From: Aromatoleum evansii
GTDB taxonomy: Bacteria > Pseudomonadota > Gammaproteobacteria > Burkholderiales > Rhodocyclaceae
NCBI RefSeq assembly: GCF_012910805.1
Contig: NZ_WTVK01000005.1
Span: forward strand, 83,191-147,190
Direction of reading: 5' to 3'
DNA: 64,000 nucleotides
The notes under the pieces are model-generated. The model did no database searches. It saw only the letters and a program-made list of their open reading frames with translations, and was not told the DNA's origin. The translations under genes were made by a program, and so were the position numbers. Below, one piece after another: positions 17,352-28,877 of this stretch (the first letter of the stretch is position 1; every line of letters starts with the position of its first letter).

Positions 17352-18992
17352 ATGGGTTATCACGATCCCGTCGAATGCCTGGCGCTGCTGGCCAGGCTGC
17401 ATCCGCTGAACGTCGACGAGACCCACCGGCTGCTGTCCGAGATGGTGACGGCCTTGCTGCGGGACCCGCCCGCGCCCGAACGGCACCTCGAGATCCTCGA
17501 GGCCACGCGCCCGCACGTCGCGCTCGCGCAGTCCACGCTCGCCAGCCGCTATGCCGCGCATCCGCTTCCGCCCGACGGCGTGGAAAACGAGACGCTGCGC
17601 AGCGTCGTCGCGCTGTGGCAGGCCATGGCGCGCTCCTACGGCCTGGTCGCACGCACGAGCGGGACCGAACGCCTGCCGACCGACCAGCGCGCGCTGCTGG
17701 CGCAGCGGCGCATCCACTACGCGGGCATGGTGCCGCTCGAATACTTCCGCGCCCACCGCGCGATCCCCCGCGGGACGTGGACGGCACTGCACGACAGCTT
17801 CTGCGCCGCCGAGGCACAGGGCATCGCGACGATCCGCGTCCCCGATGCGCTCAACGACATCTGGAAGGCGCAGAGCCCGGCCGAAGCCTTCGTCGCCGTG
17901 CTGCTCGTCGACCTCGCCAACCCCTACGGCCGCAGCGAACGCGACCTCGGCTGGGTGTGCCGCTGGGCGCAGCGCTTCGCCCCCTACTGCGAGCTGCTCG
18001 GGGCGCCCGACGGCGACACCCCGCAGCCGGCCACCTACGGACTCGATCTCGGTGCCGACCACGGCCTGCGTCCGGTCGGGGTGCTGACGCCCTCGACGAA
18101 CCTGCGCCGCTTCGACGGCAGCAAGCTCGCCGGCCAGATCCAGGCCGTGCTCAAGCAGTTCAAGCAGGGCGTCACGCCGTCCTCGCTCGGCCTCGGCGCC
18201 GACTGCCCCGTGGATGCCTGCGCCAAGCTGCTGCTGTCGCTGTATCGGCCCTGGGGCCTGGCCTCGGCCGGGCGACGCTTCCCGCGACGCGGCACGCAGG
18301 GGCGCGCCGAACTCACCGTCGGCTGGTCGTCCATCGCCTTCCACGTCAGCGGCAAGGCCTTCGAACAGCCGCCGCTGTACGCCACGCAGCGCAGCCTGCG
18401 CAGCGACATCTCGCTGCTCACCTTCGGCGAACGCGTCGCCCAGGCCGAAAACCCGCGCTGGAACGAGAACGAACGCCGCCGCGCGGCCGCGCGGCTCCGC
18501 TTCACCTGCGAGCACTGGCAGGTCGCCGACCACTCGGTCAGCGGCTTTCGCCTGTACCAGGATCCCCATACCCAGCGCCTCGAACACCACCAGCTCGTCG
18601 GCGTGCGTCCGCCCGACGGCGAGCAGTTCCTGCTCGCGCAGCTCAGCTGGCTCATGTATCGCGCCGACGGCGTCATGGAAGCCGGCGTGCAGGTGCTTCC
18701 GGGCTTGCCGCGCGTCGTCGCGGTGCGCCCCTTCGGCCTCGCGGGCAATCTGCACGAAGCCTTCCTCGAGGGCTTTCTGCTGCCCCCCACGCCGGCACTG
18801 AAGGCGGGCGCCTCGCTGATCCTGCCGGCCAAATGGTTCCAGCCGCAGCGCGTCATCGACGTCGTCGACCGCAGCGAGCGTTACCAGCTGCGGCTCGTCA
18901 AGGCGCTCCTGCGCGGCCCCGATTTCGTGCAGGTCAGCTACGAAGCGCTGGAAGCGCCGGCTCCAGGCGCGAAAGCGGGAAACACGCGCTGA
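17352..18992 (+). CDS. Unrecognised 546-residue protein, 3' end overlapping phoR
   Basis: The start MGYHDPVECLALLARLHPLN is chosen because GGAGAACCC precedes it. An ATG at 17310 overlapping the HIT stop (ATGA) would add 14 residues. The protein has no signal peptide or membrane segment. Residues 1-100 look helical, the middle is mixed, and the C-terminal third is strand-rich (ALKAGASLILPAKWF). Around residues 308-335 an arginine-rich stretch (RRFPRRGTQGR) runs into hydrophobic strands, which faintly resembles a PilZ start, but I do not see the DxSxxG part, so a cyclic-di-GMP role is only a guess. Its last 59 bp overlap phoR tail-to-tail. Strong third-position GC supports real coding. Confidence 0.8.
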   Translation: MGYHDPVECLALLARLHPLNVDETHRLLSEMVTALLRDPPAPERHLEILEATRPHVALAQSTLASRYAAHPLPPDGVENETLRSVVALWQAMARSYGLVARTSGTERLPTDQRALLAQRRIHYAGMVPLEYFRAHRAIPRGTWTALHDSFCAAEAQGIATIRVPDALNDIWKAQSPAEAFVAVLLVDLANPYGRSERDLGWVCRWAQRFAPYCELLGAPDGDTPQPATYGLDLGADHGLRPVGVLTPSTNLRRFDGSKLAGQIQAVLKQFKQGVTPSSLGLGADCPVDACAKLLLSLYRPWGLASAGRRFPRRGTQGRAELTVGWSSIAFHVSGKAFEQPPLYATQRSLRSDISLLTFGERVAQAENPRWNENERRRAAARLRFTCEHWQVADHSVSGFRLYQDPHTQRLEHHQLVGVRPPDGEQFLLAQLSWLMYRADGVMEAGVQVLPGLPRVVAVRPFGLAGNLHEAFLEGFLLPPTPALKAGASLILPAKWFQPQRVIDVVDRSERYQLRLVKALLRGPDFVQVSYEALEAPAPGAKAGNTR

Positions 18993-20253
18993 AGCGGCTC
19001 CCCTTGCCCGGCGCGCTGACGATGCGCAGCTCGGCCTGGTGGCGCGACAGGATGTGCTTGACGATCGCCAGGCCCAGGCCGGTGCCGCCCGTTTCGCGCG
19101 AACGTCCGCGGTCGACGCGGTAGAAGCGCTCGGTCAGGCGCGGGATGTCGTCAGCCGCGATGCCGATGCCGTTGTCCTCGACCGCAAATTCCCCGCGGCC
19201 GTCGGTGCAGCTCCAGCTCAGGCGGATGCGTCCCCCGGCGGGCGTGTAGCGCACCGCATTGCTGGCGAGGTTCGCGAACGCCGAGCGCAGCTCCTTCTCG
19301 CTCCCCAGCAAGGTCGCGCAGCCGGCACGCGCGTCGATGTCGGCCTCGATCTCGTGCCGCCCATTCGACAGCAGGCGCGTATCCTCGGCGATGCTCCGTA
19401 CCAGCGAGGCGACGTCCACACGCTCTTCCACTGCCGCCGGCGCGCCCGTCTCGAGGGCGGACAGGGCAAGCAGATCCTCGATCAGCGCCTGCATGCGCAG
19501 CGACTGATCCAGCGCGAGCTGCAGGAAGTGCGTCACATCCTCCGGCGCAAAATCGTCGCGGCCGTCGATCAGCGTCTCGAGGAAGCCCGTCACCACGGTC
19601 AGCGGCGTGCGCAGCTCGTGGGACACGTTGGCGATGAAGTCGCGCCGCATCGTCTCCAGCTTCTCCAGCTGGCTCACGTCGCGCGACACCACCATCTTCT
19701 GCTTGTCGCCGAAGGGCACCACCTGCACCAGCAGCGTGAGCCCCGCGCGGCGCGTCGAATGCAGCACCAGCGGCTCCGCATAATCGCCGCCCTGCAGGAA
19801 GCGCACGAACTCCGGCTCGCGCACCAGCGTCGTCACCAGCGCCCCGTGGTCGCGCCGCCCGTCGATGCCGAATTGCTGCTCGGCCTTGCGGTTGAGCCAC
19901 TCGATGCGGTCGTTCGCCGACAGGTACAACACCCCGTCGGGCATCGCCTGGCTGGCCTCGTGGAAGCGGTCGAGGGCACCGGTCAGGCGTTCGCGCAGAT
20001 CGGCCGAGGTACGCGAACGCCGGTCCAGATCGTAGAAGATGTGCGCCCAGATGCCGACCCCGGCGGGCAGCGAAACGCCCCTCGGGGCATGCATCCATTC
20101 GACCAGGCGCTGCAGGTTGAATAGCTGCCAGGCGAGCATCGCCAGCAGGCCGGCGAACAGCATCGCCAGCGCCGCGACCTTGCCGCCGATCGCACCGACG
20201 ATCAGCGCCAGCAGCGCGACCAGGCCCGCCACGCGCAGCGCCTGCATCCACAC
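18934..20253 (-). CDS. phoR: Phosphate regulon sensor histidine kinase PhoR
   Basis: A 439-residue inner-membrane kinase. Two membrane helices lie at about residues 8-45, followed by a PAS-like sensor region (MPDGVLYLSANDRIEWLNRKA), the dimerisation box with phosphoacceptor H212 (FIANVSHELRTPLT), and the ATPase boxes NLASNAVRYTPAGG, VEDNGIGIA and TGLGLAIVKHIL. It phosphorylates PhoB, encoded 55 bp upstream. The first codon is GTG; an ATG two codons later is equally possible. The 3' end overlaps a convergent gene by 59 bp. Confidence 0.96.
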   Translation of the reverse strand: MWMQALRVAGLVALLALIVGAIGGKVAALAMLFAGLLAMLAWQLFNLQRLVEWMHAPRGVSLPAGVGIWAHIFYDLDRRSRTSADLRERLTGALDRFHEASQAMPDGVLYLSANDRIEWLNRKAEQQFGIDGRRDHGALVTTLVREPEFVRFLQGGDYAEPLVLHSTRRAGLTLLVQVVPFGDKQKMVVSRDVSQLEKLETMRRDFIANVSHELRTPLTVVTGFLETLIDGRDDFAPEDVTHFLQLALDQSLRMQALIEDLLALSALETGAPAAVEERVDVASLVRSIAEDTRLLSNGRHEIEADIDARAGCATLLGSEKELRSAFANLASNAVRYTPAGGRIRLSWSCTDGRGEFAVEDNGIGIAADDIPRLTERFYRVDRGRSRETGGTGLGLAIVKHILSRHQAELRIVSAPGKGSRFSACFPLSRLEPALPALRS

Positions 20254-20308
20254 GTATCGCGATTCGGGTCTGATGAGGAACTCCCGCCTGTGACTGTCGT
20301 TGCGGATC

Positions 20309-21019
20309 TTACACGCCCGCCACCGCCGGCAAGGCCGACAGGCGGTAGCCGCTGCCGCGCACCGTCTGGATCAGGCCGTCCTGGCCGACCGGTTCGAGCG
20401 CGGCGCGCAGGCGACGCACATGCACGTCCACCGTGCGCTCCTCGACGAACACATGGTCGCCCCATACCTGGTCGAGCAGCTGCGCGCGCGAATGCACGCG
20501 TTCGGGATGGGTCATGAGGAAATGCAGCAGACGGAACTCCGTCGGCCCCAGCGCCACCGGCCGTTCCCCGGCGGACACCCGGTGCGTCGCCGGATCGAGG
20601 CACAGCCCCCCCAGCGCCACCGGGTCTTCCGTCGCCTGCGGCGCGCGCCGACGCAGCACCGCCTTGATGCGCGCGACCAGCTCGCGCGGACTGAAAGGCT
20701 TGGTGATGTAGTCGTCGGCCCCCATCTCCAGGCCGGCAACCTTGTCCTGCTCCTCGCCGCGCGCCGTCAGCATGATGATCGGGATCGCGCGCGTGCGCTC
20801 GTCCGCCCGCAGGCGGCGCGCCAGCTCGATGCCCGACATTCCCGGCAGCATCCAGTCGAGGAGCACCAGGTCCGGCAACGCGTCGCGCACGATGCGCTGC
20901 GCCGTCTCGGCGTCACCGGCGCGCACCACGTGATGCCCGGCACGTCCGAGGTTGGCGGCAATCAGCTCCTGGATCGCCGGTTCGTCTTCCACAAGCAGGA
21001 TGTTCGCGGCCATATTCAC
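20309..21019 (-). CDS. phoB: Phosphate regulon response regulator PhoB
   Basis: A 236-residue OmpR-type regulator. The receiver domain has acidic pocket E11-D12, phosphoacceptor D55 (VLLDWMLPG), and the conserved lysine in [15 protein letters not shown]. The winged-helix DNA-binding domain spans about residues 135-230 ([31 protein letters not shown]). It activates phosphate-starvation genes. A Pho-box-like sequence 36 bp upstream suggests autoregulation. Confidence 0.97.
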   Translation of the reverse strand: MNMAANILLVEDEPAIQELIAANLGRAGHHVVRAGDAETAQRIVRDALPDLVLLDWMLPGMSGIELARRLRADERTRAIPIIMLTARGEEQDKVAGLEMGADDYITKPFSPRELVARIKAVLRRRAPQATEDPVALGGLCLDPATHRVSAGERPVALGPTEFRLLHFLMTHPERVHSRAQLLDQVWGDHVFVEERTVDVHVRRLRAALEPVGQDGLIQTVRGSGYRLSALPAVAGV

Positions 21020-21054
21020 ACTCCATGTCGTCGCACGCAGTGTATTGCAGGAAA

Positions 21055-21072
21055 TTGACGATTTTGTGACAG
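21055..21072 (-). promoter_or_regulatory. Candidate Pho box upstream of phoB
   Basis: On the minus strand the sequence is CTGTCACAAAATCGTCAA. Against the consensus 7-4-7 arrangement (CTGTCAT, four A/T, CTGTCAC), the first half is nearly perfect, the spacer is AAAA, and the second half matches 4 of 7. Its position, about 36 bp before the phoB start, is right for autogenous activation. Confidence 0.55.
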
Positions 21073-21174
21073 GTCACGCCCCCGCAACAAGCGTCGCGGG
21101 CCCCCCCGCACGGCACGGGCCGGCCCCGAATCGGGTATGATTGACGTCCCCTCCAACAACGAGCAGGGGCAAGC

Positions 21175-21597
21175 ATGGCCGGCCTCGACGACGAAACCCC
21201 CATCCCCACCGCACTCACGCTCCACCGCAAGTCGCGCGTGCTCGAAATCGCCTTCGGCGAAGACCGGCAGTACTCGCTGCCCTTCGAATTCCTGCGCGTG
21301 TATTCGCCCTCCGCCGAAGTCCGCGGTCATGGCGTGGGGCAGGAGACCCTTCAGGTCGGCAAGCGCGACGTCGAGCTACTCGACATCGAACCCGTCGGCC
21401 ACTACGCGGTGAAGCTGGTGTTCTCCGACGGCCACGACAGCGGCCTCTACTCCTGGGACTACCTGCACATGCTCGCCACCCAGCAGGACACGCTGTGGCA
21501 GCAATACCTCGACCGCCTCGCCGAGGCCGGGGCGAGCCGCGACCCCGCCGACAACCCACCGCCCGCCCCGAAGCACGGCTGCGGCCACAAGCACTGA
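21175..21597 (+). CDS. DUF971 (gamma-butyrobetaine hydroxylase-like N-terminal domain) protein
   Basis: A 140-residue protein made of a DUF971 domain ([55 protein letters not shown]) and a short tail ending KHGCGHKH, a plausible metal-binding end. In other proteins this domain is linked to iron-sulfur carrier proteins, but a stand-alone role is not established. It starts 155 bp from phoB in divergent orientation, and ubiE follows after 2 bp, so co-expression with quinone biosynthesis is likely. Confidence 0.9.
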   Translation: MAGLDDETPIPTALTLHRKSRVLEIAFGEDRQYSLPFEFLRVYSPSAEVRGHGVGQETLQVGKRDVELLDIEPVGHYAVKLVFSDGHDSGLYSWDYLHMLATQQDTLWQQYLDRLAEAGASRDPADNPPPAPKHGCGHKH

Positions 21598-21599
21598 AC

Positions 21600-22337
21600 A
21601 TGAACGACAAGACCACCCACTTCGGCTTCCAGACTGTCGCCGAAGGCGAGAAGCAGCAACGCGTCGCCGAGGTCTTCTCCTCGGTCGCGACCAAATACGA
21701 TGTCATGAACGACCTGATGTCCTTCGGCCTGCACCGGCTGTGGAAGGCGTTCACGATCCAGATCTCCGGCGTCGGCCGCGGCGACCGCGTGCTCGATGTC
21801 GCCGGCGGCACCGCCGACCTCTCGCTCGCCTTCGCCAAGCGCGTCGGACGCGAAGGCCAAGTGTGGCTCACCGACATCAACCACGCCATGCTCTCGGTGG
21901 GCCGCGACCGCGTGCTCGACCGAGGCTACGCGCTGCCCGTCGCGCAGTGCAATGCCGAGAAGCTCCCCTTCCCCGACAACTGGTTCGACTGCGTCACCGT
22001 CGCCTTCGGGCTGCGCAACATGACGCACAAGGACGCCGCGCTGGCCGAGATGCGCCGCGTGCTGCGCCCGGGCGGCCGGCTGCTGGTGCTCGAATTCTCC
22101 AAGGTGTGGGGGCCGCTGTCGCCCGTCTACGACCTCTACTCGTTCAAGATCCTGCCGTGGATGGGACAGAAGGTCGCTGGCGACGCCGACAGCTACCGCT
22201 ACCTTGCCGAATCCATCCGCATGCATCCGCCCCAGGAGGAGCTCAAGGCGCTGATGGAACAAGTGGGTTTCAAGCGGGTCGACTACTTCAACCTCAGCGC
22301 CGGCATCGTCGCGCTGCATCGCGGCTACAAGGTGTGA
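21600..22337 (+). CDS. ubiE: Ubiquinone/menaquinone C-methyltransferase UbiE
   Basis: A 245-residue class I SAM methyltransferase for the C-methylation of the ubiquinone (and, if present, menaquinone) ring. The SAM motif is [13 protein letters not shown]; further landmarks are [20 protein letters not shown] near the start, [20 protein letters not shown], and the C-terminal [15 protein letters not shown]. It lies 2 bp after the DUF971 gene and upstream of ubiJ, a common quinone gene cluster. Confidence 0.97.
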   Translation: MNDKTTHFGFQTVAEGEKQQRVAEVFSSVATKYDVMNDLMSFGLHRLWKAFTIQISGVGRGDRVLDVAGGTADLSLAFAKRVGREGQVWLTDINHAMLSVGRDRVLDRGYALPVAQCNAEKLPFPDNWFDCVTVAFGLRNMTHKDAALAEMRRVLRPGGRLLVLEFSKVWGPLSPVYDLYSFKILPWMGQKVAGDADSYRYLAESIRMHPPQEELKALMEQVGFKRVDYFNLSAGIVALHRGYKV

Positions 22338-22410
22338 ACGCCGCCGGCGCTGCCGCACACGGCTCCGCCGCGGCGGGCGCCGCACCATGTGCCATGGAGC
22401 GAATCGAGCC

Positions 22411-23262
22411 ATGAAGAAAGCCCTCCTCGCCCTCCTCGCCGTCGTCTTCAGCCTCGGCCTGGGCATCGCCGACGTCGAGGCGAAACGTCTCGGCGGCGGC
22501 AGCAGCCTCGGCATGCAAAGGCAGATCAGTCCCCAGCAAGCGCCGCGGCAATCCGCGACGCCCGCCCCGCAAACGTCGCAGACCACCACCGCCACGACCC
22601 AGCCCAGGCGCTCCTGGATGGGCCCGCTCGCCGGCCTGGCCGCCGGTCTGGGCCTCGCGGCACTGCTCTCGCATCTCGGCCTGAGCGAGGAACTCGGCTC
22701 CCTCCTGCTGATCGCGCTGCTGCTGTTCGCGGGCATCGCCCTGTTCCGCATGCTTACGCGCCGTCCGGCCGAGGGCCGCGGCGAGCCGGGCATGCAGTAC
22801 GCCGGCGCCGTCCAGGGCGGCGGTGCCACGCCCCCTTACGCTGCCGAGGCGCTCCCCGGCGGCGGTGGCGACGCCGGCACGCACGCATTTCCGCATGACT
22901 TCGATGCCGACGCCTTCGCCCGCCAGGCCAAGGTCAATTTCATCCGCCTGCAGGCGGCCCACGACGCTGGCAACCTAGACGACATCCGCGAGTTCACCAC
23001 GCCCGAGATGTACGCCGAGATCCGCCTGCAGATGGCCGACCGCGGCATGAGCGAGCAGCGCACCGACATCGTCGACCTGGACGCCCAGATCCTCGAAGTC
23101 GTCGAGGAAGCGCAGCGCTACATCGTCAGCGTGCGCTTCAGCGGCCTGCTGCGCGAAGACCCCGGCGCCGCACCGGCGCCCTTCGACGAAGTCTGGCACC
23201 TCACCAAACCCGTCAGCGGCGCCGGCGGCTGGGTCATCGCCGGCATCCAGCAGGTCGCCTGA
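22411..23262 (+). CDS. Tim44-like domain membrane protein
   Basis: A 283-residue protein. The chosen start MKKALLALLAVVFSLGLG gives a clean signal sequence. A Gln/Thr/Pro-rich linker follows, then a membrane segment pair at about residues 70-110 (GPLAGLAAGLGLAALL, SLLLIALLLFAGIALF) and a Tim44-like domain at about 165-283 (NFIRLQAAHDAGNLDDIREF, SEQRTDIVDLDAQILEVVEE). Bacterial Tim44-like proteins have no settled function. The position between ubiE and ubiJ is seen in other betaproteobacteria as far as I recall. Confidence 0.88.
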   Translation: MKKALLALLAVVFSLGLGIADVEAKRLGGGSSLGMQRQISPQQAPRQSATPAPQTSQTTTATTQPRRSWMGPLAGLAAGLGLAALLSHLGLSEELGSLLLIALLLFAGIALFRMLTRRPAEGRGEPGMQYAGAVQGGGATPPYAAEALPGGGGDAGTHAFPHDFDADAFARQAKVNFIRLQAAHDAGNLDDIREFTTPEMYAEIRLQMADRGMSEQRTDIVDLDAQILEVVEEAQRYIVSVRFSGLLREDPGAAPAPFDEVWHLTKPVSGAGGWVIAGIQQVA

Positions 23263-23285
23263 GTCGGCCAGCCCGTTCCGAGAAT

Positions 23286-23888
23286 ATGTCCGTCCTTGAT
23301 TTCGGCACTCGCGGCGCCCTGGCCGCCATCAACCATCTCCTCGCGCGTGCTAACTGGGCGCGCGAGCGCCTCGCCCCGCATGCAGGCCGCTGCGCACGCC
23401 TGTCTGCCGACCCGGTCGCGCTGACATTCGGCATCGACACGGACGGCTACCTCGTCGACGCCGCGGACGGGAGTGCGCCGGACGTCACCCTGTCACTGCC
23501 GTTCTCGGCGCTGCCCGGCCTCGCCGGCGGCGACGCGAACAAGCTCATGAACGCTGTGCGCATCGAGGGCAGTGCCGAGCTCGCCGACGCCCTGGGCTTC
23601 GTGTTCCGCAACCTGCGCTGGGATGCTGAGGAGGACCTGTCGCGCGTGTTCGGCGACATCGTCGCACATCGCATGGTCGACGGTGCCGCGAGCCTGCGGC
23701 GCGTGCATGCGCGCGCCTGGGCGGGCCTCACCGGCAACCTGGCCGAATATCTTGCCGAAGAGCAGCAGGCCCTGGTCACCCGCGCCGCGCTGGCGAGCTT
23801 TGGCGACGAGCTGCGCGTGCTGCGCGACGATCTCGCGCGCCTCGACAAACGTCTCGGCCGACTCTACCCGCCCCCAGCCCGCGCCTGA
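23286..23888 (+). CDS. ubiJ: UbiJ-like SCP2-domain ubiquinone biosynthesis factor
   Basis: A 200-residue protein with an SCP2-like lipid-binding fold in the N-terminal two thirds (ADPVALTFGIDTDGYLVDAA, VRIEGSAELADALGFVFRNL) and a charged helical C-terminus (LRVLRDDLARLDKRLGRL). UbiJ is a non-catalytic partner in the aerobic ubiquinone complex. It ends the ubiE cluster, 23 bp after the Tim44-like gene. The usual next gene ubiB is absent here, because the atp operon converges from the other side. Confidence 0.88.
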   Translation: MSVLDFGTRGALAAINHLLARANWARERLAPHAGRCARLSADPVALTFGIDTDGYLVDAADGSAPDVTLSLPFSALPGLAGGDANKLMNAVRIEGSAELADALGFVFRNLRWDAEEDLSRVFGDIVAHRMVDGAASLRRVHARAWAGLTGNLAEYLAEEQQALVTRAALASFGDELRVLRDDLARLDKRLGRLYPPPARA

Positions 23889-23925
23889 GTCGTGCCCCAC
23901 CCTCGCCGGGCGGGCCGGAAATGTA

Positions 23926-23951
23926 AAGGGCAGTCCTTGCGGACTGCCCTT
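23926..23951. terminator. Bidirectional hairpin terminator between ubiJ and atpC
   Basis: Perfect 11-bp arms AAGGGCAGTCC and GGACTGCCCTT around a TTGC loop. The A/T ends give a short T-run on either strand. It serves the ends of both the ubi cluster and the atp operon. Confidence 0.85.
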
Positions 23952-23989
23952 CGTGCTTCCTGCTCGCCGCTACCGCGGCGAAACGCCTC

Positions 23990-24415
23990 TCAGTGGCCGC
24001 GCTTGCGCAGCTTCTGGATCGCGGCGATCTGCGCGATCGCCTCGGCCAGTTCGGCCTGCGCCTTGGCGTAGTCGAGCTCGGACGACTTGTTCTGCAGCGC
24101 CTCTTCCGCCATACGCTTGGCTTCGAGGGCCTTGGCCTCGTCGAGATCCTTGCCCCGGATCGCGGTGTCCGCCAGAACGGTGACCAGCCCCGGCTGAACT
24201 TCCAGGATGCCGCCGGCGACGAACACCAGCTCTTCATCCGCCTGATCCGGCACCTTCACACGCACCGCGCCCGGCTTGATCCGGGTCATCAGCGGCATGT
24301 GGCCGGGCAGGATCCCGAGTTCGCCCGCTTCGCCCGGAAGCGCAACGAACTCCGCCAGGCCGGAAAAGATCTGCTCTTCCGCGCTGACGATGTCCACGTG
24401 GACCGTCATTGCCAT
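23990..24415 (-). CDS. atpC: ATP synthase epsilon subunit
   Basis: A 141-residue central-stalk subunit. Its N-terminal beta sandwich carries [21 protein letters not shown] and [19 protein letters not shown]; the C-terminal helical hairpin ([20 protein letters not shown]) can inhibit ATP hydrolysis. It is the last gene of the operon, 53 bp after atpD, and is followed by the hairpin at 23926-23951. Confidence 0.97.
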   Translation of the reverse strand: MAMTVHVDIVSAEEQIFSGLAEFVALPGEAGELGILPGHMPLMTRIKPGAVRVKVPDQADEELVFVAGGILEVQPGLVTVLADTAIRGKDLDEAKALEAKRMAEEALQNKSSELDYAKAQAELAEAIAQIAAIQKLRKRGH

Positions 24416-24468
24416 GTTGACTCCTTTTCAAGGCCGCGCAGCAGCGGACTGCCGCGCGGCGCCCCGGA

Positions 24469-25884
<1,416 letters not shown>

Positions 25885-25895
25885 TCAATATTCCG

Positions 25896-26765
25896 TTACA
25901 CCGCAGCGGCGCCGCCGACGATCTCCGACAGCTCCTTCGTGATCGCTGCCTGGCGGGTCTTGTTATAAACCAGCTGCAGGTCGCCAATCACGGTCTTGGC
26001 ATTGTCGGAGGCGGCCTTCATTGCCACCATTCGCGCACTCTGTTCGGAAGCCATGTTCTCGGCGACAGCCTGGTACACCAGCGCCTCGACGTAACGCACC
26101 AGCATCTCGTCGATGACCACCTGAGGATCCGGCTCGTAGAGGTAATCCCACGAGCTTTCGGGTGTGCCCAGCTGTTCGCCGGAGAGCGGGAGCAGCTGCT
26201 CCAGCACCGGCTCCTGCTTCATCGTGTTGATGAAGCGCGTGTAGGCAATGTAGACCGCGTCGAGCTCGCCGTTCTGGAACGCGTCGAGCATGACCTTGAC
26301 CGGGCCGATCATCTTTTCCAGGTGCGGCGTGTCGCCCATCTGCACGACGTGCGACACGACGTTCGCGCCCATACGCTGCATGAAGCCGAAACCCTTGTTG
26401 CCGATGCAGCAGGCACGGATATCGGAAACGCCGTTGGCGTTCCATTCCTTCATGGCGTTCAGCGCGACACGCTGGATGTTGGTGTTGAGACCGCCGCACA
26501 GACCCTTGTCGGTTGTGACGAGGATCAGGCCCACCCGCTTGACCTGGTCCTTGTGGACCAGGAAGGGGTGCTTGTAGTCGGTCACATTGGCCTGGGACAG
26601 GTTCGCGGCGAGTCGGCGGATCTTGTCGGCGTAGGGACGGGCAGCACGCATCCGGTCCTGCGCCTTGCGCATTTTGGATGCGGCCACCATTTCCATGGCC
26701 TTGGTGATCTTGCGCGTGTTTTGCACGCTCTTGATCTTGGTACGGATTTCCTTACCGCTAGCCAT
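25896..26765 (-). CDS. atpG: ATP synthase gamma subunit
   Basis: The 289-residue rotor shaft of F1. The N-terminal helix is [20 protein letters not shown], followed by the [10 protein letters not shown] segment, and the C-terminal helix contains [20 protein letters not shown]. It lies between atpA and atpD in the usual order. Confidence 0.98.
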   Translation of the reverse strand: MASGKEIRTKIKSVQNTRKITKAMEMVAASKMRKAQDRMRAARPYADKIRRLAANLSQANVTDYKHPFLVHKDQVKRVGLILVTTDKGLCGGLNTNIQRVALNAMKEWNANGVSDIRACCIGNKGFGFMQRMGANVVSHVVQMGDTPHLEKMIGPVKVMLDAFQNGELDAVYIAYTRFINTMKQEPVLEQLLPLSGEQLGTPESSWDYLYEPDPQVVIDEMLVRYVEALVYQAVAENMASEQSARMVAMKAASDNAKTVIGDLQLVYNKTRQAAITKELSEIVGGAAAV

Positions 26766-26786
26766 ATTCCGTCTCCGTCCGCGGCC

Positions 26787-28325
26787 TTAGGCCCAGCTCT
26801 TCTTGAACTCTTCGATCGTGGCGACGAGTTGCTTCTCGCCGTCGGCGTCGAGCTCCTTGGCGGACAGGATCTTGGAGACCAGCGCGGCGTTCTTCGTCTT
26901 GACGAACTGCTGCAGGCCATTCTCGAAGGCGAGCACGCGGCCGACTTCGACGTCGTCGAAGTAACCGTTGTTCACCGCGAACAGCGTGATGGCCATTTCC
27001 GCGATCGACATCGGCGCGTACTGGACCTGCTTCATCAGCTCGGTCACGCGGCGGCCGCGCTCGAGCTGCTTGCGGGTCGCGTCGTCCAGATCCGAAGCGA
27101 ACTGCGCGAAGGCCGCAAGTTCGCGGTACTGCGCGAGGTCGGTACGGATACCGCCGGAGAGCTTCTTGACGACCTTGGTCTGCGCGGCGCCACCGACTCG
27201 CGACACCGAGATACCGGCGTTGATCGCGGGACGGATACCGGCGTTGAAGAGGTCGGTATCAAGGAAGATCTGGCCGTCGGTAATCGATATCACGTTGGTC
27301 GGAACGAACGCGGAAACGTCGCCGGCCTGGGTTTCGATCACGGGGAGCGCGGTCAGCGAACCGGTCTTGCCCTTGACTTCGCCGTTGGTAAACTTCTCGA
27401 CGTAGTCGGCGGAGACGCGCGAGGCGCGCTCGAGCAGACGCGAGTGCAGGTAGAACACGTCGCCGGGGTAGGCTTCGCGGCCCGGCGGGCGGCGCAGCAG
27501 CAGCGAGATCTGACGGTAGGCCCAGGCCTGCTTGGTCAGATCGTCGTAAATGATCAGGGCGTCCTGGCCGCGGTCGCGGAAGTATTCGCCCATCGTGCAA
27601 CCCGAGTAGGGCGCGATGAACTGCATTGCGGCGGACTCGGAAGCGGTCGCGGCGACGACGATGGTGTATTCCATCGCGCCGTGCTCTTCCAGCTTGCGCA
27701 CCACGTTGGCGATCGTCGAGGCCTTCTGCCCGACCGCAACGTAGACGCAGAACATGTCCTGGCCTTTCTGATTGATGATCGCATCAACGGCCACGGCGGT
27801 CTTGCCGGTCTGGCGGTCACCGATGATCAGCTCGCGCTGGCCACGGCCGATCGGCACCATGGAGTCGACCGACTTCAGACCGGTCTGCACCGGCTGCGAA
27901 ACCGACTGACGCCAGATAACGCCGGGAGCGACCTTCTCGATCTTGTCGGTCAGCTTGGCGTTGATCGGGCCCTTGCCGTCGATCGGCTGGCCCAGCGCGT
28001 TGACGACGCGGCCAACCAGCTCGGGGCCGACCGGAACTTCGAGAATGCGGCCCGTCGCCTTGACGGAGTCGCCTTCGGTGATGTGCTCGTACTCGCCGAG
28101 AACCACCGCGCCGACCGAGTCACGCTCGAGGTTCAGCGCGAGGCCGAAGGTGTTGCCAGGGAATTCCAGCATTTCGCCCTGCATGACGTCTGCCAGGCCG
28201 TGGACGCGGGTGATGCCGTCGGTAACCGACACCACCGTACCCTCGTTGCGCGACGTGGCTGCGAGCTGCAGGTTCTGGATCCGGCTCTTAATCAGATCAC
28301 TGATTTCAGAGGGGTTGAGTTGCAT
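26787..28325 (-). CDS. atpA: ATP synthase alpha subunit
   Basis: The 512-residue non-catalytic nucleotide-binding F1 subunit. It shows Walker [14 protein letters not shown], the VGQKAST motif, [17 protein letters not shown] as Walker B region, the arginine-finger segment [12 protein letters not shown], and an N-terminal [16 protein letters not shown]. It is 12 bp downstream of atpH. Confidence 0.99.
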   Translation of the reverse strand: MQLNPSEISDLIKSRIQNLQLAATSRNEGTVVSVTDGITRVHGLADVMQGEMLEFPGNTFGLALNLERDSVGAVVLGEYEHITEGDSVKATGRILEVPVGPELVGRVVNALGQPIDGKGPINAKLTDKIEKVAPGVIWRQSVSQPVQTGLKSVDSMVPIGRGQRELIIGDRQTGKTAVAVDAIINQKGQDMFCVYVAVGQKASTIANVVRKLEEHGAMEYTIVVAATASESAAMQFIAPYSGCTMGEYFRDRGQDALIIYDDLTKQAWAYRQISLLLRRPPGREAYPGDVFYLHSRLLERASRVSADYVEKFTNGEVKGKTGSLTALPVIETQAGDVSAFVPTNVISITDGQIFLDTDLFNAGIRPAINAGISVSRVGGAAQTKVVKKLSGGIRTDLAQYRELAAFAQFASDLDDATRKQLERGRRVTELMKQVQYAPMSIAEMAITLFAVNNGYFDDVEVGRVLAFENGLQQFVKTKNAALVSKILSAKELDADGEKQLVATIEEFKKSWA

Positions 28326-28337
28326 CTGGGTATGCTC

Positions 28338-28874
28338 CTAGTTCTTTAGCGCAGCGGCCATGTTCGCGAGTTTGCCGCGGACCGAGGCGTCGATCACTTC
28401 GTCGCCGATGGCGATACGGACCCCGCCGATGAGTTCGGGGTCGAGGCTCACGCTGATGTTCAGCTTGGACTTGAAACGGCTTTCAAGATCGGCTTTCAGC
28501 GTTGCCAGGGTCGCATCGTCGAGCGGGAAGGCGGAGGCGATTTCGGCCTCCTTGACGCCCTCATGTTCGTTCTTGAGATCGACGAACAGGTCACGGATCT
28601 CCGGAAGCACCTGCAGGCGCTCGTTGTCCACGAGGACGCGGACGAAGTTCTGCAGTTCGGGGGTCAGGCCCTGACCCGCAACGTCGACGAACAGCTGGAA
28701 CAGCTGTTGCGCCGACAGTTTCGGATCACTGATGCAGGCCCGCATCGTGCCGTCCGCGGCAATCGCGGCCAGACGATCGAGTGCTTCCGACCAAGGCCCC
28801 AGCGCACCTGCCCCGCGGGCCAGCTCGAAGGCGGCATCCGCATAGGGGCGCGCGATGGTGACGTTCTCGGCCAT
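28338..28874 (-). CDS. atpH: ATP synthase delta subunit
   Basis: The 178-residue peripheral-stalk subunit linking F1 to the b dimer. Landmarks are [12 protein letters not shown] at the N-terminus and the C-terminal [20 protein letters not shown]. It starts 3 bp after atpF ends. Confidence 0.97.
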   Translation of the reverse strand: MAENVTIARPYADAAFELARGAGALGPWSEALDRLAAIAADGTMRACISDPKLSAQQLFQLFVDVAGQGLTPELQNFVRVLVDNERLQVLPEIRDLFVDLKNEHEGVKEAEIASAFPLDDATLATLKADLESRFKSKLNISVSLDPELIGGVRIAIGDEVIDASVRGKLANMAAALKN

Positions 28875-28877
28875 GAC

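Noticed and set aside
18934..18992. The overlap of two convergent genes considered as a frameshift
   Set aside because: PhoR keeps a full-length ATPase domain and the other gene ends at its own stop with coding character to the end, so no sequencing error is needed.
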